From Adiantum capillus-veneris (taxonomy: Eukaryota; Streptophyta; Polypodiopsida; Polypodiales; Pteridaceae): a DNA stretch of 64,000 nucleotides. The notes under the pieces were generated by a model. It saw only the letters and a list, made by a program, of their open reading frames with translations. It had not been told where the DNA came from and ran no database searches. The stretch lies in contig CM043948.1 in NCBI GenBank assembly GCA_014529385.2, positions 21,575,951-21,639,950 on the forward strand, written 5' to 3'. This document shows positions 50,722 to 62,490 of this stretch, one piece after another. The first letter of the stretch is position 1. Each line of letters starts with the position of its first letter. Position numbers and translations under genes: made by a program.

Positions 50722-53371
50722 TATACAGGTATACAGGAGTTGCAAAGCAGCTACAAGCGCCAAAAACAAAGGAAAACAAAAATTATATTACAAGGGCAAT
50801 GTCTTACATGATTTTGAAATTTTTATGTTTGATTACGGATATTGATAATATTTATGCCCTTATATACCTTGTTTTGCAACAAGAAGAGATCAAATGATGA
50901 ATTTGGGTCTCTAGACGTGTAAATATCACTAAATAAGAGTGTTTTTGGAGCTAAAAAGTGGAAAAAAGTGGTAATCCAAGTCCAGAAATCACAAATAAGT
51001 GTATATTCATATACACAGGGTTACTAGCTATTTATCGTGTATGTTTGGAATTTTTTGGCTTCAATTTGCTATTTTCCTTTATTTTTTATGATTTTCTTAA
51101 TAAAAATAAAAGAAAAATAAAAAAGCAGGTGAAATGAGATCGAAAAAAAGAAAAGAATAGACGGTGATGGTCCTAATGACAAGGGAAACCCATGGTAAAA
51201 ATTGGGTACAATTCTGAAAAAGTTGCGGAAAGCCCGAAATGACAGAATTTTGGCAAAGTGGACAGATTTCTCAGAAACAGGTCAAACGGAGTCCAAATTG
51301 AGAAATTTCAAATCCTAAAGTGCATTTCACGACGAGATAGGAGCACATGTCAAATTTGGTAACAAGTGATCCGGGAAGTCCGAAGTTAAGTATTTTTCAC
51401 TTCACTTTCAAGCTCATTTCCACTATTACCTTCTTGGAGAGAGCAAAGAGCACACAGGAGCATCCAACCTTCTACGGTCTTCTACGACTGCTACGAGAGC
51501 TCAGAGGACACCAGACATGAGAGGTAGACTCGTTGCCATAAGCTTTTGATGCTTATCATTAACTTTTGTCGCGAAAACTGACCAAAGCGAAGAAACAAGA
51601 GCAGACGGGGAATGGGGAAGAACGCTAGGTAGTGGCACAACCGCCTAACCAAACCTTGCAAGAACTTAGAGGTGGGTTACCCTAGTATAGAAGATGGGTT
51701 TCTAACACTCAAAGCTCAAGAAAGAACGACTGGAAAAACCCTAGGTCAACAGAGCCTGCAAGAGTCAAACAGGAAAAAGTTGTCGAAACGACACGAAACT
51801 TCACAGGAAGTTCAACCACATTAAGGACAATGCAACCATGGAGTATCTCTAGGTTTGGATCACCAAAAGTAGGTCGGAAGAACCGATTCGGCTGCGGACA
51901 CACAAAGCGTCATTTTGGCATAACGGCTAAAATTGACGACCAAATGACATGAAACTTCACAAGCAGCTTCAAATATACATGGATGACTTATGTTTGCAAG
52001 CAAAACCCAAAAGAAAGCTGATTCACTTACCGATGGTGAAAAAGACGCTTTCGGGCAACGAAATGGAGAAAGATGGAGAACGGGGAGCCAAAGTCAAGTT
52101 CAACCAAATAGGTGGCTTCACAACATATCCAATGAGCTGGAAATGCAACTCTCGAGAAGAAAAATTGAAGAAATTCAACTCCAAGGCAAAAAGACGACTT
52201 CGGAGACTGAAATGCCTATAAGGGGGCTTTTTAGCTAAACTGATGACTTTTTAAGTTGAAAACTAGTTAGCAGGGCTTAGGGCACTAGCACAAAGCATTC
52301 TTTGCGCAAAAAGACCAACATTTCAAGAAAAGACATCATACGCGTATGATGTCTCACAGCATGATTTTCACATCCATTTCAACATTTGAGTGCATAGCCT
52401 CATTCCACATGTTAATCACATCCTATGAACCAAGTATCATGAGAATTGGAGTTAGAAAACCCAAGGAAAACCAAAAAGACGCAAAGTAAGCCATAAAATT
52501 GATTTTTGGTCCTAATTTTGTCAAAATAACTCCCAACTCATTGAAACTTTGTAGGATTGTTAATTAACACATCTACAAGCTATCTGGAACCAAAAAGCAC
52601 CATTTTGACACAAAAGACATAATACGCGTATGATGTCTATTTGCACTTACAGAGCCAAAACTGCTCATTTGTCATCATACATCCATTATATATATCTAAT
52701 ACATGCTACATATGAAGTTTGGAACCATTTGGTCAAGTGGATCACCCCATTAGCCCAATTGAGGGAAAATCCTTCATCCCAAGCCTATTTTAGCCCAAAT
52801 CCAACATACTCAAGTCCAAACCAAGATTTGAGTAGGGACAGTCCTTCACTAGTACATGGGGAGTCCACAGAACCAATCCCATGAAAAATTGATGAAAAAG
52901 ACATCATACGCGTATGATGTCTCACTATGTGATTTTGGCACCTCAGGGCTTCAACCACCAAACAGAAGTGATCTACATGCCATTTGAAGGTGAACCACCA
53001 AGTTTTATCCAATTTGGATCATAAAATCCAATTCCCTTTCAAAATTTTGCCAAGAGCCTGAAATGGACTAAACTGGCCAAAACTTGACCAAATGGGATCC
53101 AAACTCAAATCCAAGCATATGATACTCATGTATACACTATCAACTACAAGCACAACCAATATGAAGTCATTTTGACACAAAAGACATCATACGCGTATGA
53201 TGTCTCCATCATGATTTTGAGCCCAGTTTGCATATTTTTTCACCTACCCTGCATCCTTAGGCCCTGAATAGCTCATGTTTCAATTTTCAAGTCATTTGAA
53301 TAGTTAAAGGCTTCATTTCGGCTTTCAGTACTAAAAAGACGCTAACTTCTGAAATTGGAGTTATAGGATCC
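50722..53371 (+). other. C ORF3 leader (second leader)
   Basis: 2.65 kb without a convincing ORF, collinear with A 9814-12506. It holds TATA-like CCTTATATACC (about 50856) and an A/T-rich block like B's (51085-51125). The palindrome array follows. It ends in acceptor-like TTATAG (53361-53366), six bases before the ORF3 ATG. It could be a separate promoter and leader, or an intron. Confidence 0.6.
52332..53204. repeat. Palindrome array, CA/TG version, 4 copies (C ORF3 leader)
   Basis: Copies at 52332, 52616, 52900 and 53183; the first, third and fourth are perfect over 22 bp and the second has one mismatched pair (ACATAATACG). Spacing is 284, 284, 283 bp, nearly constant. Confidence 0.95.
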
Positions 53372-56300
53372 ATGGATTCCGCCAAGTCATCAGCAACAAA
53401 GAGAAAAAGACCGACAATCAAAGATGCTCTTGCAGAAGCAGAACCCTTTGACATTCCAGCAGAAACCCTCAAGCCAACCATAACTTGGGTGGAGGAAGCA
53501 ATACTGGAACAAGAGGGAATAAAGATCTACCAGGGGACTTTCAGAGATCCTCAAGGGCAAGCGGTGGATATACCGATGATCCCACAAGAATTGGTGGATT
53601 ATAGCAGGTCAGAGAACATCAGCAGGTACCTGGAAAGGGTAGACTTGCACAGATTCTTCACCTCGAGACCATCAGGTGTAGATACAAGAAGAGTGTATGA
53701 GTTGGCAACCTCCATTCAGAAGGATGGGAAAGCCACATTGACAGCAATAGATGGAGAGAAAGTAGAGGTACAGATCACTCCACAGCTCATTGCAGATGCA
53801 TTGAAGCTGCACAACAAAGGAAGCTCTGTCAGGGAAAGAAGGGAGGCTATAGAGGTTTATGGGTCCAAGAAACAGAATGCAACCTATGGAGATATGGTAG
53901 ACCAAAGAGCGGCAACCCTTTGCCGACTGTACAACCAGTTTCTCCATATTTGCAGTAAAAGACCGCAAAAGTATACGACACCACCCCATGCCATTGCAAC
54001 TACCATCACATAGGCTTTGAAGAGCAATATGCCAAAAGAGGTGAATTACGCTCAACACATCCACGAGCAAGTAATTGCCATGCACAACGAGAAGCCAAAG
54101 TATATAGGAGGAGCTGAAGTTCTGACAAGAATAGCTTATGAAGCTATTGGAGCCAGAGATCAATGGCCAAAGGTTCCCTCCCAGAATGAGTGGCTTAGAG
54201 AAGCCAATGAGGAGGAAGAACAGCCTGAAGTATCCAAGAGGGCGTCCACAAGAGCACGCAGGAAACTAGAAATAGTTTCAGAACCTGAAGAGGATGTGGA
54301 TGAGCCGCTTATGAAGAAAGCAAAGAAGAAGGTTGCTCCCAAGCAAACCAAAAGTCAGAAAGCGGCAAGAATGGAAAGACTGGTGGATCAGTTTAGAGCT
54401 GAAAGAGCTCTAAAGGGTGACTTTGAAGAAAAGTGGGTGCCAGACCCCACTAAAGTCGGAACTAGCTCAGCTAGGCCACATGTTGATCAATATGATCAAT
54501 ATATTAGAGCTTATGAGGAGTCAGAGGCTATACTGGAGCAGCAACCTGTCGAGCCATACACTGAAGAAGAAGTACAGCTTTTAAAAGCTGAGCTGAAAAA
54601 GGACGACAAGGGGAAGAAGAAAGTAGATGAGTCTACTGAACCTCAAGAGAAATACGGGCAAGCAAACAAAGGGAAAGCCAAGATGACTGAGGAAAATCAG
54701 CCCTCCTTTACTGATGTACCAAGCCCGAAGAAGACGGAAATCATTGTGGAAGAGACCACAGTAGAGATGGACACGGCTGCTATGGAAAAGCCGGAGGCTG
54801 GGACCAAAGAAAAGGAGATAGATCCAATTCAGCAAAAGAAAAACGATTATGAGGATCTGGTAGCGATAGGGTACACTGAAGAAGAGGCCCTTGAGGCAGT
54901 CTATGGGATCCCCCTACAAAAACAAGATGATCGGAGAGGGACAGAGGAAAAAATAAAGAGTACAAAAGAGAGTGAAGAGAAACTGGACGAGCAGAACGTA
55001 CTAGAAGAGCCGAAGCCAGTGGAGGTGGTGGCAGAAAAAGCTTTAGAGTTGACAGATGAAGATGAAAAAGACATGCACATGGTGCATGAACTGCTCAGCA
55101 AGATCAAAGAAAGATCCAAGGCAAAGGAAGTGGAGATTGAGACAGCCAAACAAAGGGAAGCCGAGTTGCAGAGGAAATTAGAGAATGCTATGACTGAATC
55201 TGAAAGTCATAAAGCATCACTCTACGACGCGGAAAATGAGAGAGACGGCTTGATACTCCAGCTAGCCGAGGCTTCAAGAGAAGTAACAAGTGCACAGGAA
55301 GCAAGGGAGCGGATGGAAGACGACTTGGAGGCGGCTAAAGATGAGCTCATTGAGCTAAGGGAAAGAGTCGAGCTCCAAGAAAGAACAATCACTAGACTCA
55401 GGACTACCCCTAGAGCTAGCAGAGCAGGAACCAAACAAGAGGGAGCTCTTGTACCAGCTCTAGAAGACTAGGTCCGAAGCTTACAAAGAGAGCTAAGATT
55501 AGAGCAAGTGCAAAGGTTGCACATTGCGGAGGGATCATTGGCAGCAGAGGAGAGGCTCACTTTAGAAAATCAAACACTAAGAACAGAGAATGAGACCCTC
55601 CGCAAACAGCTCCAAGATCTACAAGAGCAACAAAGAAGAGAGATAGAGACACCACAAGAAGAATCAGGTGGAGCAGCCATAGAGCTACCAGAAACTGGAG
55701 AGGCAACCACAATTGAAGATCCAGCCCCAGTTCACGAGGTGGCCTCGACTTCAGAAATCTCTGAAGAAGAAGAACAAAGGCTCCATGACCAAATAGAAAA
55801 GTCAGCAGAGGAAAGTGCCAAGGCGGAAATGGAATGGGAGAGGAGACTCCTAATCTCCATTAGACTTCAGGGACTAAACACAAAAGTGCTCCATGAAGAG
55901 TGGAGGCAACCCAGCCTGCCTTTCCCTTTGATGAAGTTTGAAGTGATAAAAACGAAAAAGAGAATAGAGGAGGAGCAGTATGTCGCTCTTTACGAAGGCG
56001 ACATCACAAAAGAGGAACAATCAAAGAAGATTGTAGATTCGCAGCTTAGATGGAGGAAAGGTTGGCTGAACAAATACCCAGCCTACCTCATCTACTTAGT
56101 AGAGGCACCAAAGGAGATTCGGGAGGATGCAACCTTCTGCCCGGTGCCAAGAGTCAGAAGCTGGAAAGAGCAGGGCAGGATTGCAGAAAAGAAGCCAAAT
56201 TGGCTTAATTACCCCAGGATGCCAGGACCAAAGGCAGGAGAGAGAATAGGTAAAGCCTACATGGTGAAAACCCTAACGGGCACCATCAAGCTCTTTACTA

Positions 56301-56647
56301 GCTCTCCTGACCTTTCGTGTCAGATGCTCAAGAAAATTTGCAGGACTCTCTTAGCTTGCATTGAAGTGTTCGCGCCAGATAAAGCGACGACCTCGAGTCT
56401 ACTATCGATGGCCGACACAGTGACTGATATGATGTATGATCTTTCATTGCAGCCTTCTCCAAAAGTGTTGCACCTCCTATACCAGAGGATTATGTTTTTG
56501 CCTAGCTTCCACATGCAAACATTCGAAGAAGCTTTCTACACCGGCTTTTTCACCCACGAAAGTAAAATATTCGGCCCAACCTTGACCATCGGCAACCTAC
56601 GATACGAATCACATTTGCAGATGCTCAAGACGACAGGACTTTATTGA
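53372..56647 (+). pseudogene. C ORF3, about 1,091 codons, function unknown
   Basis: One register from ATG 53372 to TGA 56645-56647, broken by TAG at 54011 and 55469. A has Trp and Gln there, so the ancestral ORF was open. N-terminal basic segment; residues about 60-150 (R-P-S-G-V-D-T, V-Y-E-L-A, G-E-K-V-E-V, I-A-D-A-L-K-L) recall the plant retrotransposon domain filed as a putative plant transposon protein (Athila ORF1-like), by pattern only. A K/R-rich stretch follows (about 320-345), then an acidic Glu/Lys linker, a long coiled coil (about 570-770) and a conserved C-terminal domain (about 850-1091) of no family I know. No signal peptide, membrane segment or enzyme motif, so it is not env-like. 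It lies between the second leader and the 3' hairpin, sense to gag-pol. Confidence 0.75.
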
Positions 56648-56660
56648 CCAAGCATAAAAG

Positions 56661-56697
56661 TCATGTCAGGGACGACATGAACGCGGAGGGGGGGGAG
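56661..56697 (+). promoter_or_regulatory. C pre-PPT hairpin and 3' polypurine tract
   Basis: TCATGTC-(6 nt)-GACATGA at 56661-56680, then GGAGGGGGGGGAG at 56685-56697, directly before the LTR. Confidence 0.85.
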
Positions 56698-56995
56698 TGT
56701 TGAGCCAGCAGAGCCAGCAGAGGATCACACCCACATTCTTTCTCACACTCATCATTTTTGTAACCATTGATTGTAATAAATGTCTTTTCGACATTGATTT
56801 TGATTGGAGCCATTCATTAAGTAACGGGAATCAATTGAGTTTTCAGCTTGTAATTCCGAAGTAACTTCACTCGCTGATGTAATTAGTTAGAGATGTTCTC
56901 ACCTCCAAGGCTCAGGTATATAAGCCAAAGTTTTTGTAACCTAAGGGGATTCAATTTTATTAATCAAAGTGAGTTTTTGAACGCCGTGACTGTGT

Positions 56996-57082
<87 letters not shown>

Positions 57083-57708
57083 TCTTATCTACTTGCTACG
57101 TGAGGTACGGAGCCGCCATTGGAGAAGCGACACCGCCATTGTGTTAGCAACGGCGAGAGCTACGCACTGATACCAAGAGTGCGCGCTATCGGCTTCTATG
57201 TGTGGTAAGTTCCTACGAGCTTCGGTGTGAGTTTTCTTCCAACTCGTGTGTCGGAATAGAGCGTGTAGCATATCTATAGAACCACAACGAGTAGAGCTAC
57301 ACATTAGTACCATCGGGGTCAAGTTTCGGTCACCTGTATTTTTCGGCCTGTCTTCATACGCGTTTACCGCACAGAGTGATTATAGGTTGATTTTGCAGTT
57401 CAAGTCTTTAGGGTGTTGTTCTTACCTAATGTATAGACTTCCTCTTGAGTTTGAGATCGATTCAATGATTCTAGATCCTGTTTCGTATAGCATTCGTTCG
57501 TAGTACGGATTTCAGTCACTTGCGTATTTTAGAACTTAGATTTGATTTCCTTAGTAGTGATTGTCATTAGAAGGTCAAGTAGGTGATTTGACACCCACCT
57601 AGTTATTTCCATGCGCCTGCGGGTCAAGCTCCGTCCTCGTCTGACAAATTCTGTTGTTGGTTGAGTTCTCGCTATTTAGCTTCCGCTAGCGGCGTAACCG
57701 CCTTAACA
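56698..57708 (+). repeat. C 3' LTR
   Basis: Pairs with 38694-39658. GA repeat expanded to about 85 bp (56998-57082). TATATAAG at 56917-56924, GTAAGT at 57205-57210. About ten of the 13 substitutions fall in the first 310 bp. Followed by CTCGC (57709-57713). Confidence 0.95.
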
Positions 57709-57990
57709 CTCGCGTTGGATTCTAATTACTTATAGAAGGTATGTTGATCCCCATTCGTGAATCTATACAAGCTCTCATGAGCATAATGCGTTGGAACTCT
57801 CATGGATTTGCTGGTTATAATGAATCTCACATTCGGTTTGTTGATCAGAGTATTCCTCTCCTCTAGGTCTTTGTTGATTCTCACTCTTGAAGGTGTAACA
57901 GTGTTTCTTGCGCTTTTCATGTCTCTGAGTGGAGTAGAAAACCTTGGTGGTGAATGATTTGTTATGTTTAAGGCTCACTCAGAACTCTTA
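57709..57990 (-). pseudogene. D gag, beginning
   Basis: Minus-strand continuation of the gag interrupted by C. About 57920 down to 57726 encodes N-T-V-T-P-S-R-V-R and then S-L-Y-R-F-T-N-G-D-Q-H-T-F-Y-K, like G-L-Y-R-Y-I-D-D-N of B. Then a TAA and L-E-S-N-A-R at the C junction. The extreme N-terminus and leader are not clear. One frame change lies near 57800-57900. Confidence 0.65.
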
Positions 57991-58203
57991 AGACAGTCTC
58001 TAAGAGTTCCTCTTTGGCTTAGTACAACTTATCCCTTTTTTCCCCTGATCAGGTCTCTAGTCCGGATTTGTTCAAGTTTGCTAGCAAGCCCCCTGTTTTA
58101 TGTAATCCACTATGTATTTTCCCTACTCGGGTGCTTTTATTACCTTGAATAGTGTAGCATGTTTGATCGGATTCTAGATGGCACAAGTATCACATGTACT
58201 AAC
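57991..58203. other. Short unassigned region
   Basis: Possibly the leader of D. No feature is seen except CTAAC (58199-58203) next to the copia LTR, a candidate target duplication. Confidence 0.3.
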
Positions 58204-58220
58204 TGTTAAGATATAGAGAT

Positions 58221-58291
<71 letters not shown>

Positions 58292-58427
58292 AAGAGACAC
58301 ACCATGTACGCTCCTAAAGACTGATTCATATTGAGGACAAGATACAAATATATAGGTGAGACCAAATATATAGGTGAGACCAAGTTGAGTAGAGGGAGCC
58401 ATATATAGCTCCAACACCCCCACTCAA
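58204..58427 (-). repeat. Copia element H: 3' LTR and polypurine tract
   Basis: In minus orientation a GAGTGGGGG tract (58417-58427) precedes a 213-bp LTR that starts TGTTGGAGC (58416) and ends CTTAACA (58204). It contains a GA microsatellite (58223-58288) and an 18-bp direct repeat of the TATATAGGTGAGACCAA type (about 58350-58382). A 3' LTR adjoining copia pol is as expected. Confidence 0.75.
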
Positions 58428-59750
58428 ACAAAGGTCTCTAGCTTTGGATGAAAAAACCCTTGCGGTGTTCAAGGGAAAAATGCAAGCCCCTATACAATGT
58501 GAAAATATGAAGCAACGATGATGATGTGAAAGTGAATTGTATATCTATGTACAAATATACAAGTAACCCAAAGATCACAATGTACAAATGTGGAGTGTAC
58601 ATAGTGAATGGTACTTATAGGATTACAATGTCATATGTACAAAGCTATTACAATAGCAGAGAAGCTAATCAAGAAAGAGTGAGACTGAAGCAACTCCAAG
58701 ATCCAAGCGCAAGAGGATGAAATGTGACTCGTTGAGGCCTTTGGTAAGAATGTCTACAATCATCTGGTCACTTGGATAGTGTTCAACCATAATGGTTCCT
58801 TTGCGTACTTCATACCTGACATAATGATAATGGATAGCAAATGTGCTTTGATTTATTATATTGAACATAGTCTTTTGCAAGACTAATAGCACTTTGGTTG
58901 TCACACCATAAGGGTGTGCTAGAAAGAGGAGAGTGACCAATATTGACCAACATTTGTTAAAGCCAGATCAGCTCACGAGATGTAAGTGATGCCGCAACAT
59001 ATTCTAACTCAGTCGTAGCAACTGCAACACAGCATTGTTTCTTGTTGATCCAAGAAACAAGACAACCATTTATAAAGAATCAATTAGTAGATTAGATAGA
59101 TAAATGTGAGCTTGCCCTGTATGCATCTGCGCAACCCAAAAGAGAAAGAGATTGCATAGAATCCAATGTGAGTTGTCGTTGATAGACCAAACCAAAATTT
59201 GTAGTGCCTTTCAAGTATTTCAATACATGCTTTGCTGTAAACCAATGCTTAAGAGAAGGATGTGCAAGATGTTGTCCAAGAAAAGTAGCAACAAACAGAA
59301 TATCAGGACGAGTGTTCATGCCAACAAACTGAAGACATCCAATCAAGTTGGCATAAGGTTGATTTGCTGCAGACCAATGCTTAAGAGAAGGACGTGCAAG
59401 ATGTTGTCCAAGAAAAGTAGCAACAAACAGAATATCAGGACGAGTGTTCATGCCAACAAACTGAAGACATCCAATCAACCTTATGCCAATCAAGTTGGCA
59501 TAAGGTTAATTTGTGACAAGTTGACCGCCCCCATTGTCAAAAGTGTTCTTCGTAGAGCTCGCAAGACAAGGTGTGTTGGCCGAATGTGTAGATTCCATAC
59601 CAAATGTTTGAATAGTATTTGCAATAAACTTTGACTGTCGAAGGAATAAAATACCTTTTGTACGGTTCTGTTGGACCTAAATTCCAAGACATGAGTGAAT
59701 GTAAGGTTTCCAGTTTCTGAAACCTTAAAGGTTGTAGAAAGCTTAATCAA
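58428..59750 (-). pseudogene. Copia element H: pol 3' part (RT end and RNase H)
   Basis: Minus strand, from high to low coordinate: G-I-L-F-L-R-Q-S-K (about 59640), F-G-M-E-S (about 59600), L-I-G-C-L-Q-F-V-G-M-N-T-R-P-D-I (repeated, 59260-59490), A-K-H-V-L-K-Y-L-K-G-T (about 59215), G-C-A-D-A-Y near 59120, I-H-Y-H-Y-V-R (about 58830) and D-I-L-T-K-G-L (about 58750). This is the ordinary end of a copia polyprotein. A 132-bp in-frame tandem duplication (59232-59363 and 59364-59495) disrupts it, with other frame changes. The upstream RT, integrase and 5' LTR are missing. Confidence 0.75.
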
Positions 59751-60669
59751 ACTGATATGATTATTGCAAAAGCAATGTAGAATTGTCCGACCATGGCAAA
59801 TATTGGTATTTTTGGAATCTTAAGCACAACAAACCCCGGGCTAGAAATTTTCAGAATTGAATTCCGATAAAAACTGGCATAGTTATGACCCCTGGAAGTT
59901 TACACTGTGAATTGAGTAAAATAGAAAAATTGAAGGGTTACAGTAATCATTTAAGCATAGACTTTATTAAAGGTCTCCCAGATATTTACAAGATATTTAC
60001 CAATTAAGCAAAAATAGGTCAAATTATAGCAAAATTTACATTTTAAAAGCTGGCAGGTAATGGGAGGGTCATCACTGACCTGCCAGGGACTCATTTAGCA
60101 GCAGGGGTCGTTTTTTGACTTGCTGGGGGCTGCTTGAACTTCAAGCAACTGCCTTTTTCAGCCGGTGAGAGCTTATGAGTGCCAGAAAACTATAAATAGG
60201 ACCCCTAGCTTCACATTTTACACAGACTCGGAGCCTTGCTACTCTCTCTCTCATCTAGAGAGAACACTACGCAAAAATCATTAGAGTTTAATCTCTAATT
60301 GATTAACCCTAACGGTAATTAACCTAATCCTTCTTAATTAGTAAGGTTAGATTAAGATAAATGGTTAATTAATCAAAGATTAGGCCTATGCATGCTCCTT
60401 AACCCTCTTTAAATTAATTAATCTCTGCTGATTATTATAATTAAGCTTAGTAATACTAAGATCATTATTTATCCTATCATATTAAGGCGGAAATTAGCCA
60501 AATTAACCATGAATTAATGGTAAAAATATTAATTAGGATTATATTAAATTGAATTATTTATCACAGATACATTAGATAGTTATTAATTTAGAAAAATTAT
60601 CCTATAATTTTTTGAGAAGTTTTCCTAATTAATTAGGCATAATTACTCTGTTTTCTTGAACAATTTTAA
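59751..60669 (+). other. Unassigned region with promoter-like sequence
   Basis: No ORF of note. CTATAAATAGG (about 60190) followed by ACACAGACTCGGAGCC and a CT-rich tract reads like a plant core promoter, possibly of an LTR belonging to the gag-like ORF at 63025. AT-rich from 60290. Confidence 0.3.
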
Positions 60670-62490
60670 TAGGGGAAATTAGTAAATTAATTTCACATGA
60701 AGTGATATAATTATCAGTGGTTAATTAGGTTTTTAAGAACCCGTGATAATTAGGAAAATCTCAGAAAATTAATCTAGCTAATTAAGTTAGTAGAAATACT
60801 CTGTTTTTTGAGTAATTTAAATAGGAGAAATTAGTAAAATGATTTCCAATGTTGTGATATATTCATCAGGGGTTAATTAGGTGTTCAAGAACCCGTGATA
60901 ATTAGGAGAAGCTCAGAAACTTAATCTAGATAATTAAGTTAGTAGAAATACCCTGTTGGAAATTAGTAAATAAAATTTAAATGCTATGATATATTTATCA
61001 GTGGTTAATTAGATACTTAAAATATCGTGATAATTAGGAGAAGCTCAAAAACTTAATCTAGCTAATTAAGTTAGAAGAAATACCCTGTTTTTTGAACAAT
61101 TTAAATATAGGAAATTAGTAAATAGATTTTAAATGCTATGATATAATTATCAGGAGTTAATTAGGTGTAAAGAAACCTGTAATAATTAGGAGAATCTCAG
61201 AAAATTAATCTAGATAATTTATTTAGTAGAAATACTCTGATTTTTAAGAAATTTAAATAGGGGAAATTAGTAAATGAGATTCAAATGCTATGATATAATT
61301 ATTAGTGGTTAATGAAGTGTTTAAGAACCCGGGATAACTAGGATAAGCTCAGAAAACTAATCTAGCTAATTACTTTGATAGAAATACCCTGTTTTTTAAA
61401 GAATTTAAGTAGGGGAAATTAGTAAATAGATTTCAAATGCTATGATATAATTATCAGGGGTTAAATAGGTGTAAAGAAACCTGTAATAATTAGGAGAAGC
61501 TCAAAAAATTAATCTACAAAATTTGTTTAGCAGAAATACTCTATTTTTTGAGAAATTTAAATAGGGGAAATTAGTAAATTGAATTCAATTACTTTTATAT
61601 ATTTATCAGTGGTTAATGAGATGTTAAGGAACCCTTGATAATTAGGATAAGCTCAGATAATTAATCTAGATAATTACTTAGGCAGAATTACTCTATTTTT
61701 TGAGAAATTTAAATAGGGGAAATTAGTAAATTGATTTCAATTGCTGTGATATAACTATCACTGGTTAATTGGGTGTTAAAAAGCTAGTGATAATTATGAG
61801 AAGCTCAGATAATTAGTTTAACTAATTATCTTAGTGGAATTATGCTATTTTTAGCTAAAAACTAAAGAGGGAAATTAGTAAATCATATTATATGATTACA
61901 TTCTATTTATCAGAGCTATATTATAGGGTAAAGAGGCCGTGATAATTATGTGAAGGTCAAAAAAGTAGTATAGTTATTTATTTAAGTCAAATTACACTAT
62001 ATTTAGCTAAAAACTAAACTGGGAAATTAGTAAATCATGCTATATGATTACATGCTATTTATCAGAGCTATATTACAGGGTAAAGAGGCCATGATAATTA
62101 TTTCAAGGTTAGAAAATAAGTATAAATATTTATCTAAGTCAAATTACACTATTTTTAGCCAAAAACTAAAGAGGGAAATGAGTAAATCATGCTATATAAT
62201 TACATGCTATTTCTCAGAGATTTATTATAGCGTAAAGAGGCCGTGATATTTATACCAAGGTTAAAAAAGTAGTATAGATATTTATTTATGTCAAAATATA
62301 CTACTTTTTGTGGAAATTTCAAGGGGGAAATTAGTAAATCATGCTATATGATTACATTCTATTTATCTCAATTATCTTACATAATGAAAAGTCCATGATA
62401 AATATGTCAAGGTTAAAAAAGTAGTATAAGTATTTATTTAAGTCAAATTATCCTAATTTTAGCTGAAAATTGAAGATGGAAATTATATAA
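60670..62490. repeat. Tandem array, period about 150 bp, about 13 units
   Basis: The marker GGGGAAATTAGTAAAT (or a variant) recurs at about 60671, 60823, 60958, 61109, 61259, 61411, 61563, 61715, 61866, 62018, 62171, 62321 and 62471, almost all 150-154 bp apart. Units also share TATGATATAATTATCAG and GTGATAATTAGGAGAAGCTC. The first eight and the last five form two sub-types (units ending in TTTTTTGAG versus TTTTTAGC). AT-rich, non-coding. Confidence 0.9.

Larger units (their letters stand above)
38694..57708 (+). mobile_element. Element C: 19-kb Ty3-type retrotransposon with two leaders and ORF3
   Basis: Complete element. LTRs of 965 and 1,011 bp; the difference is mostly a GA-repeat length change, with about 13 substitutions by eye. 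Flanked by CTTGC and CTCGC, a 5-bp duplication with one change, inside D's gag. Order: PBS, palindrome leader, gag, pol (2,208-codon open stretch), polypurine tract, second palindrome leader, ORF3, hairpin, polypurine tract. The LTR class, PBS and polyprotein order suggest an Athila/Tat-like Ty3 lineage, by recognition only. Confidence 0.9.

Noticed and set aside
53372-56647. ORF3 as an env-like gene
   Set aside because: Position fits, but I see no signal peptide, membrane segment or Cys pattern; the protein is a charged coiled-coil type.
58174-58431. ORFs over the GA/TC microsatellite
   Set aside because: Ser-Leu repeats are a by-product of the dinucleotide tract in the copia LTR.
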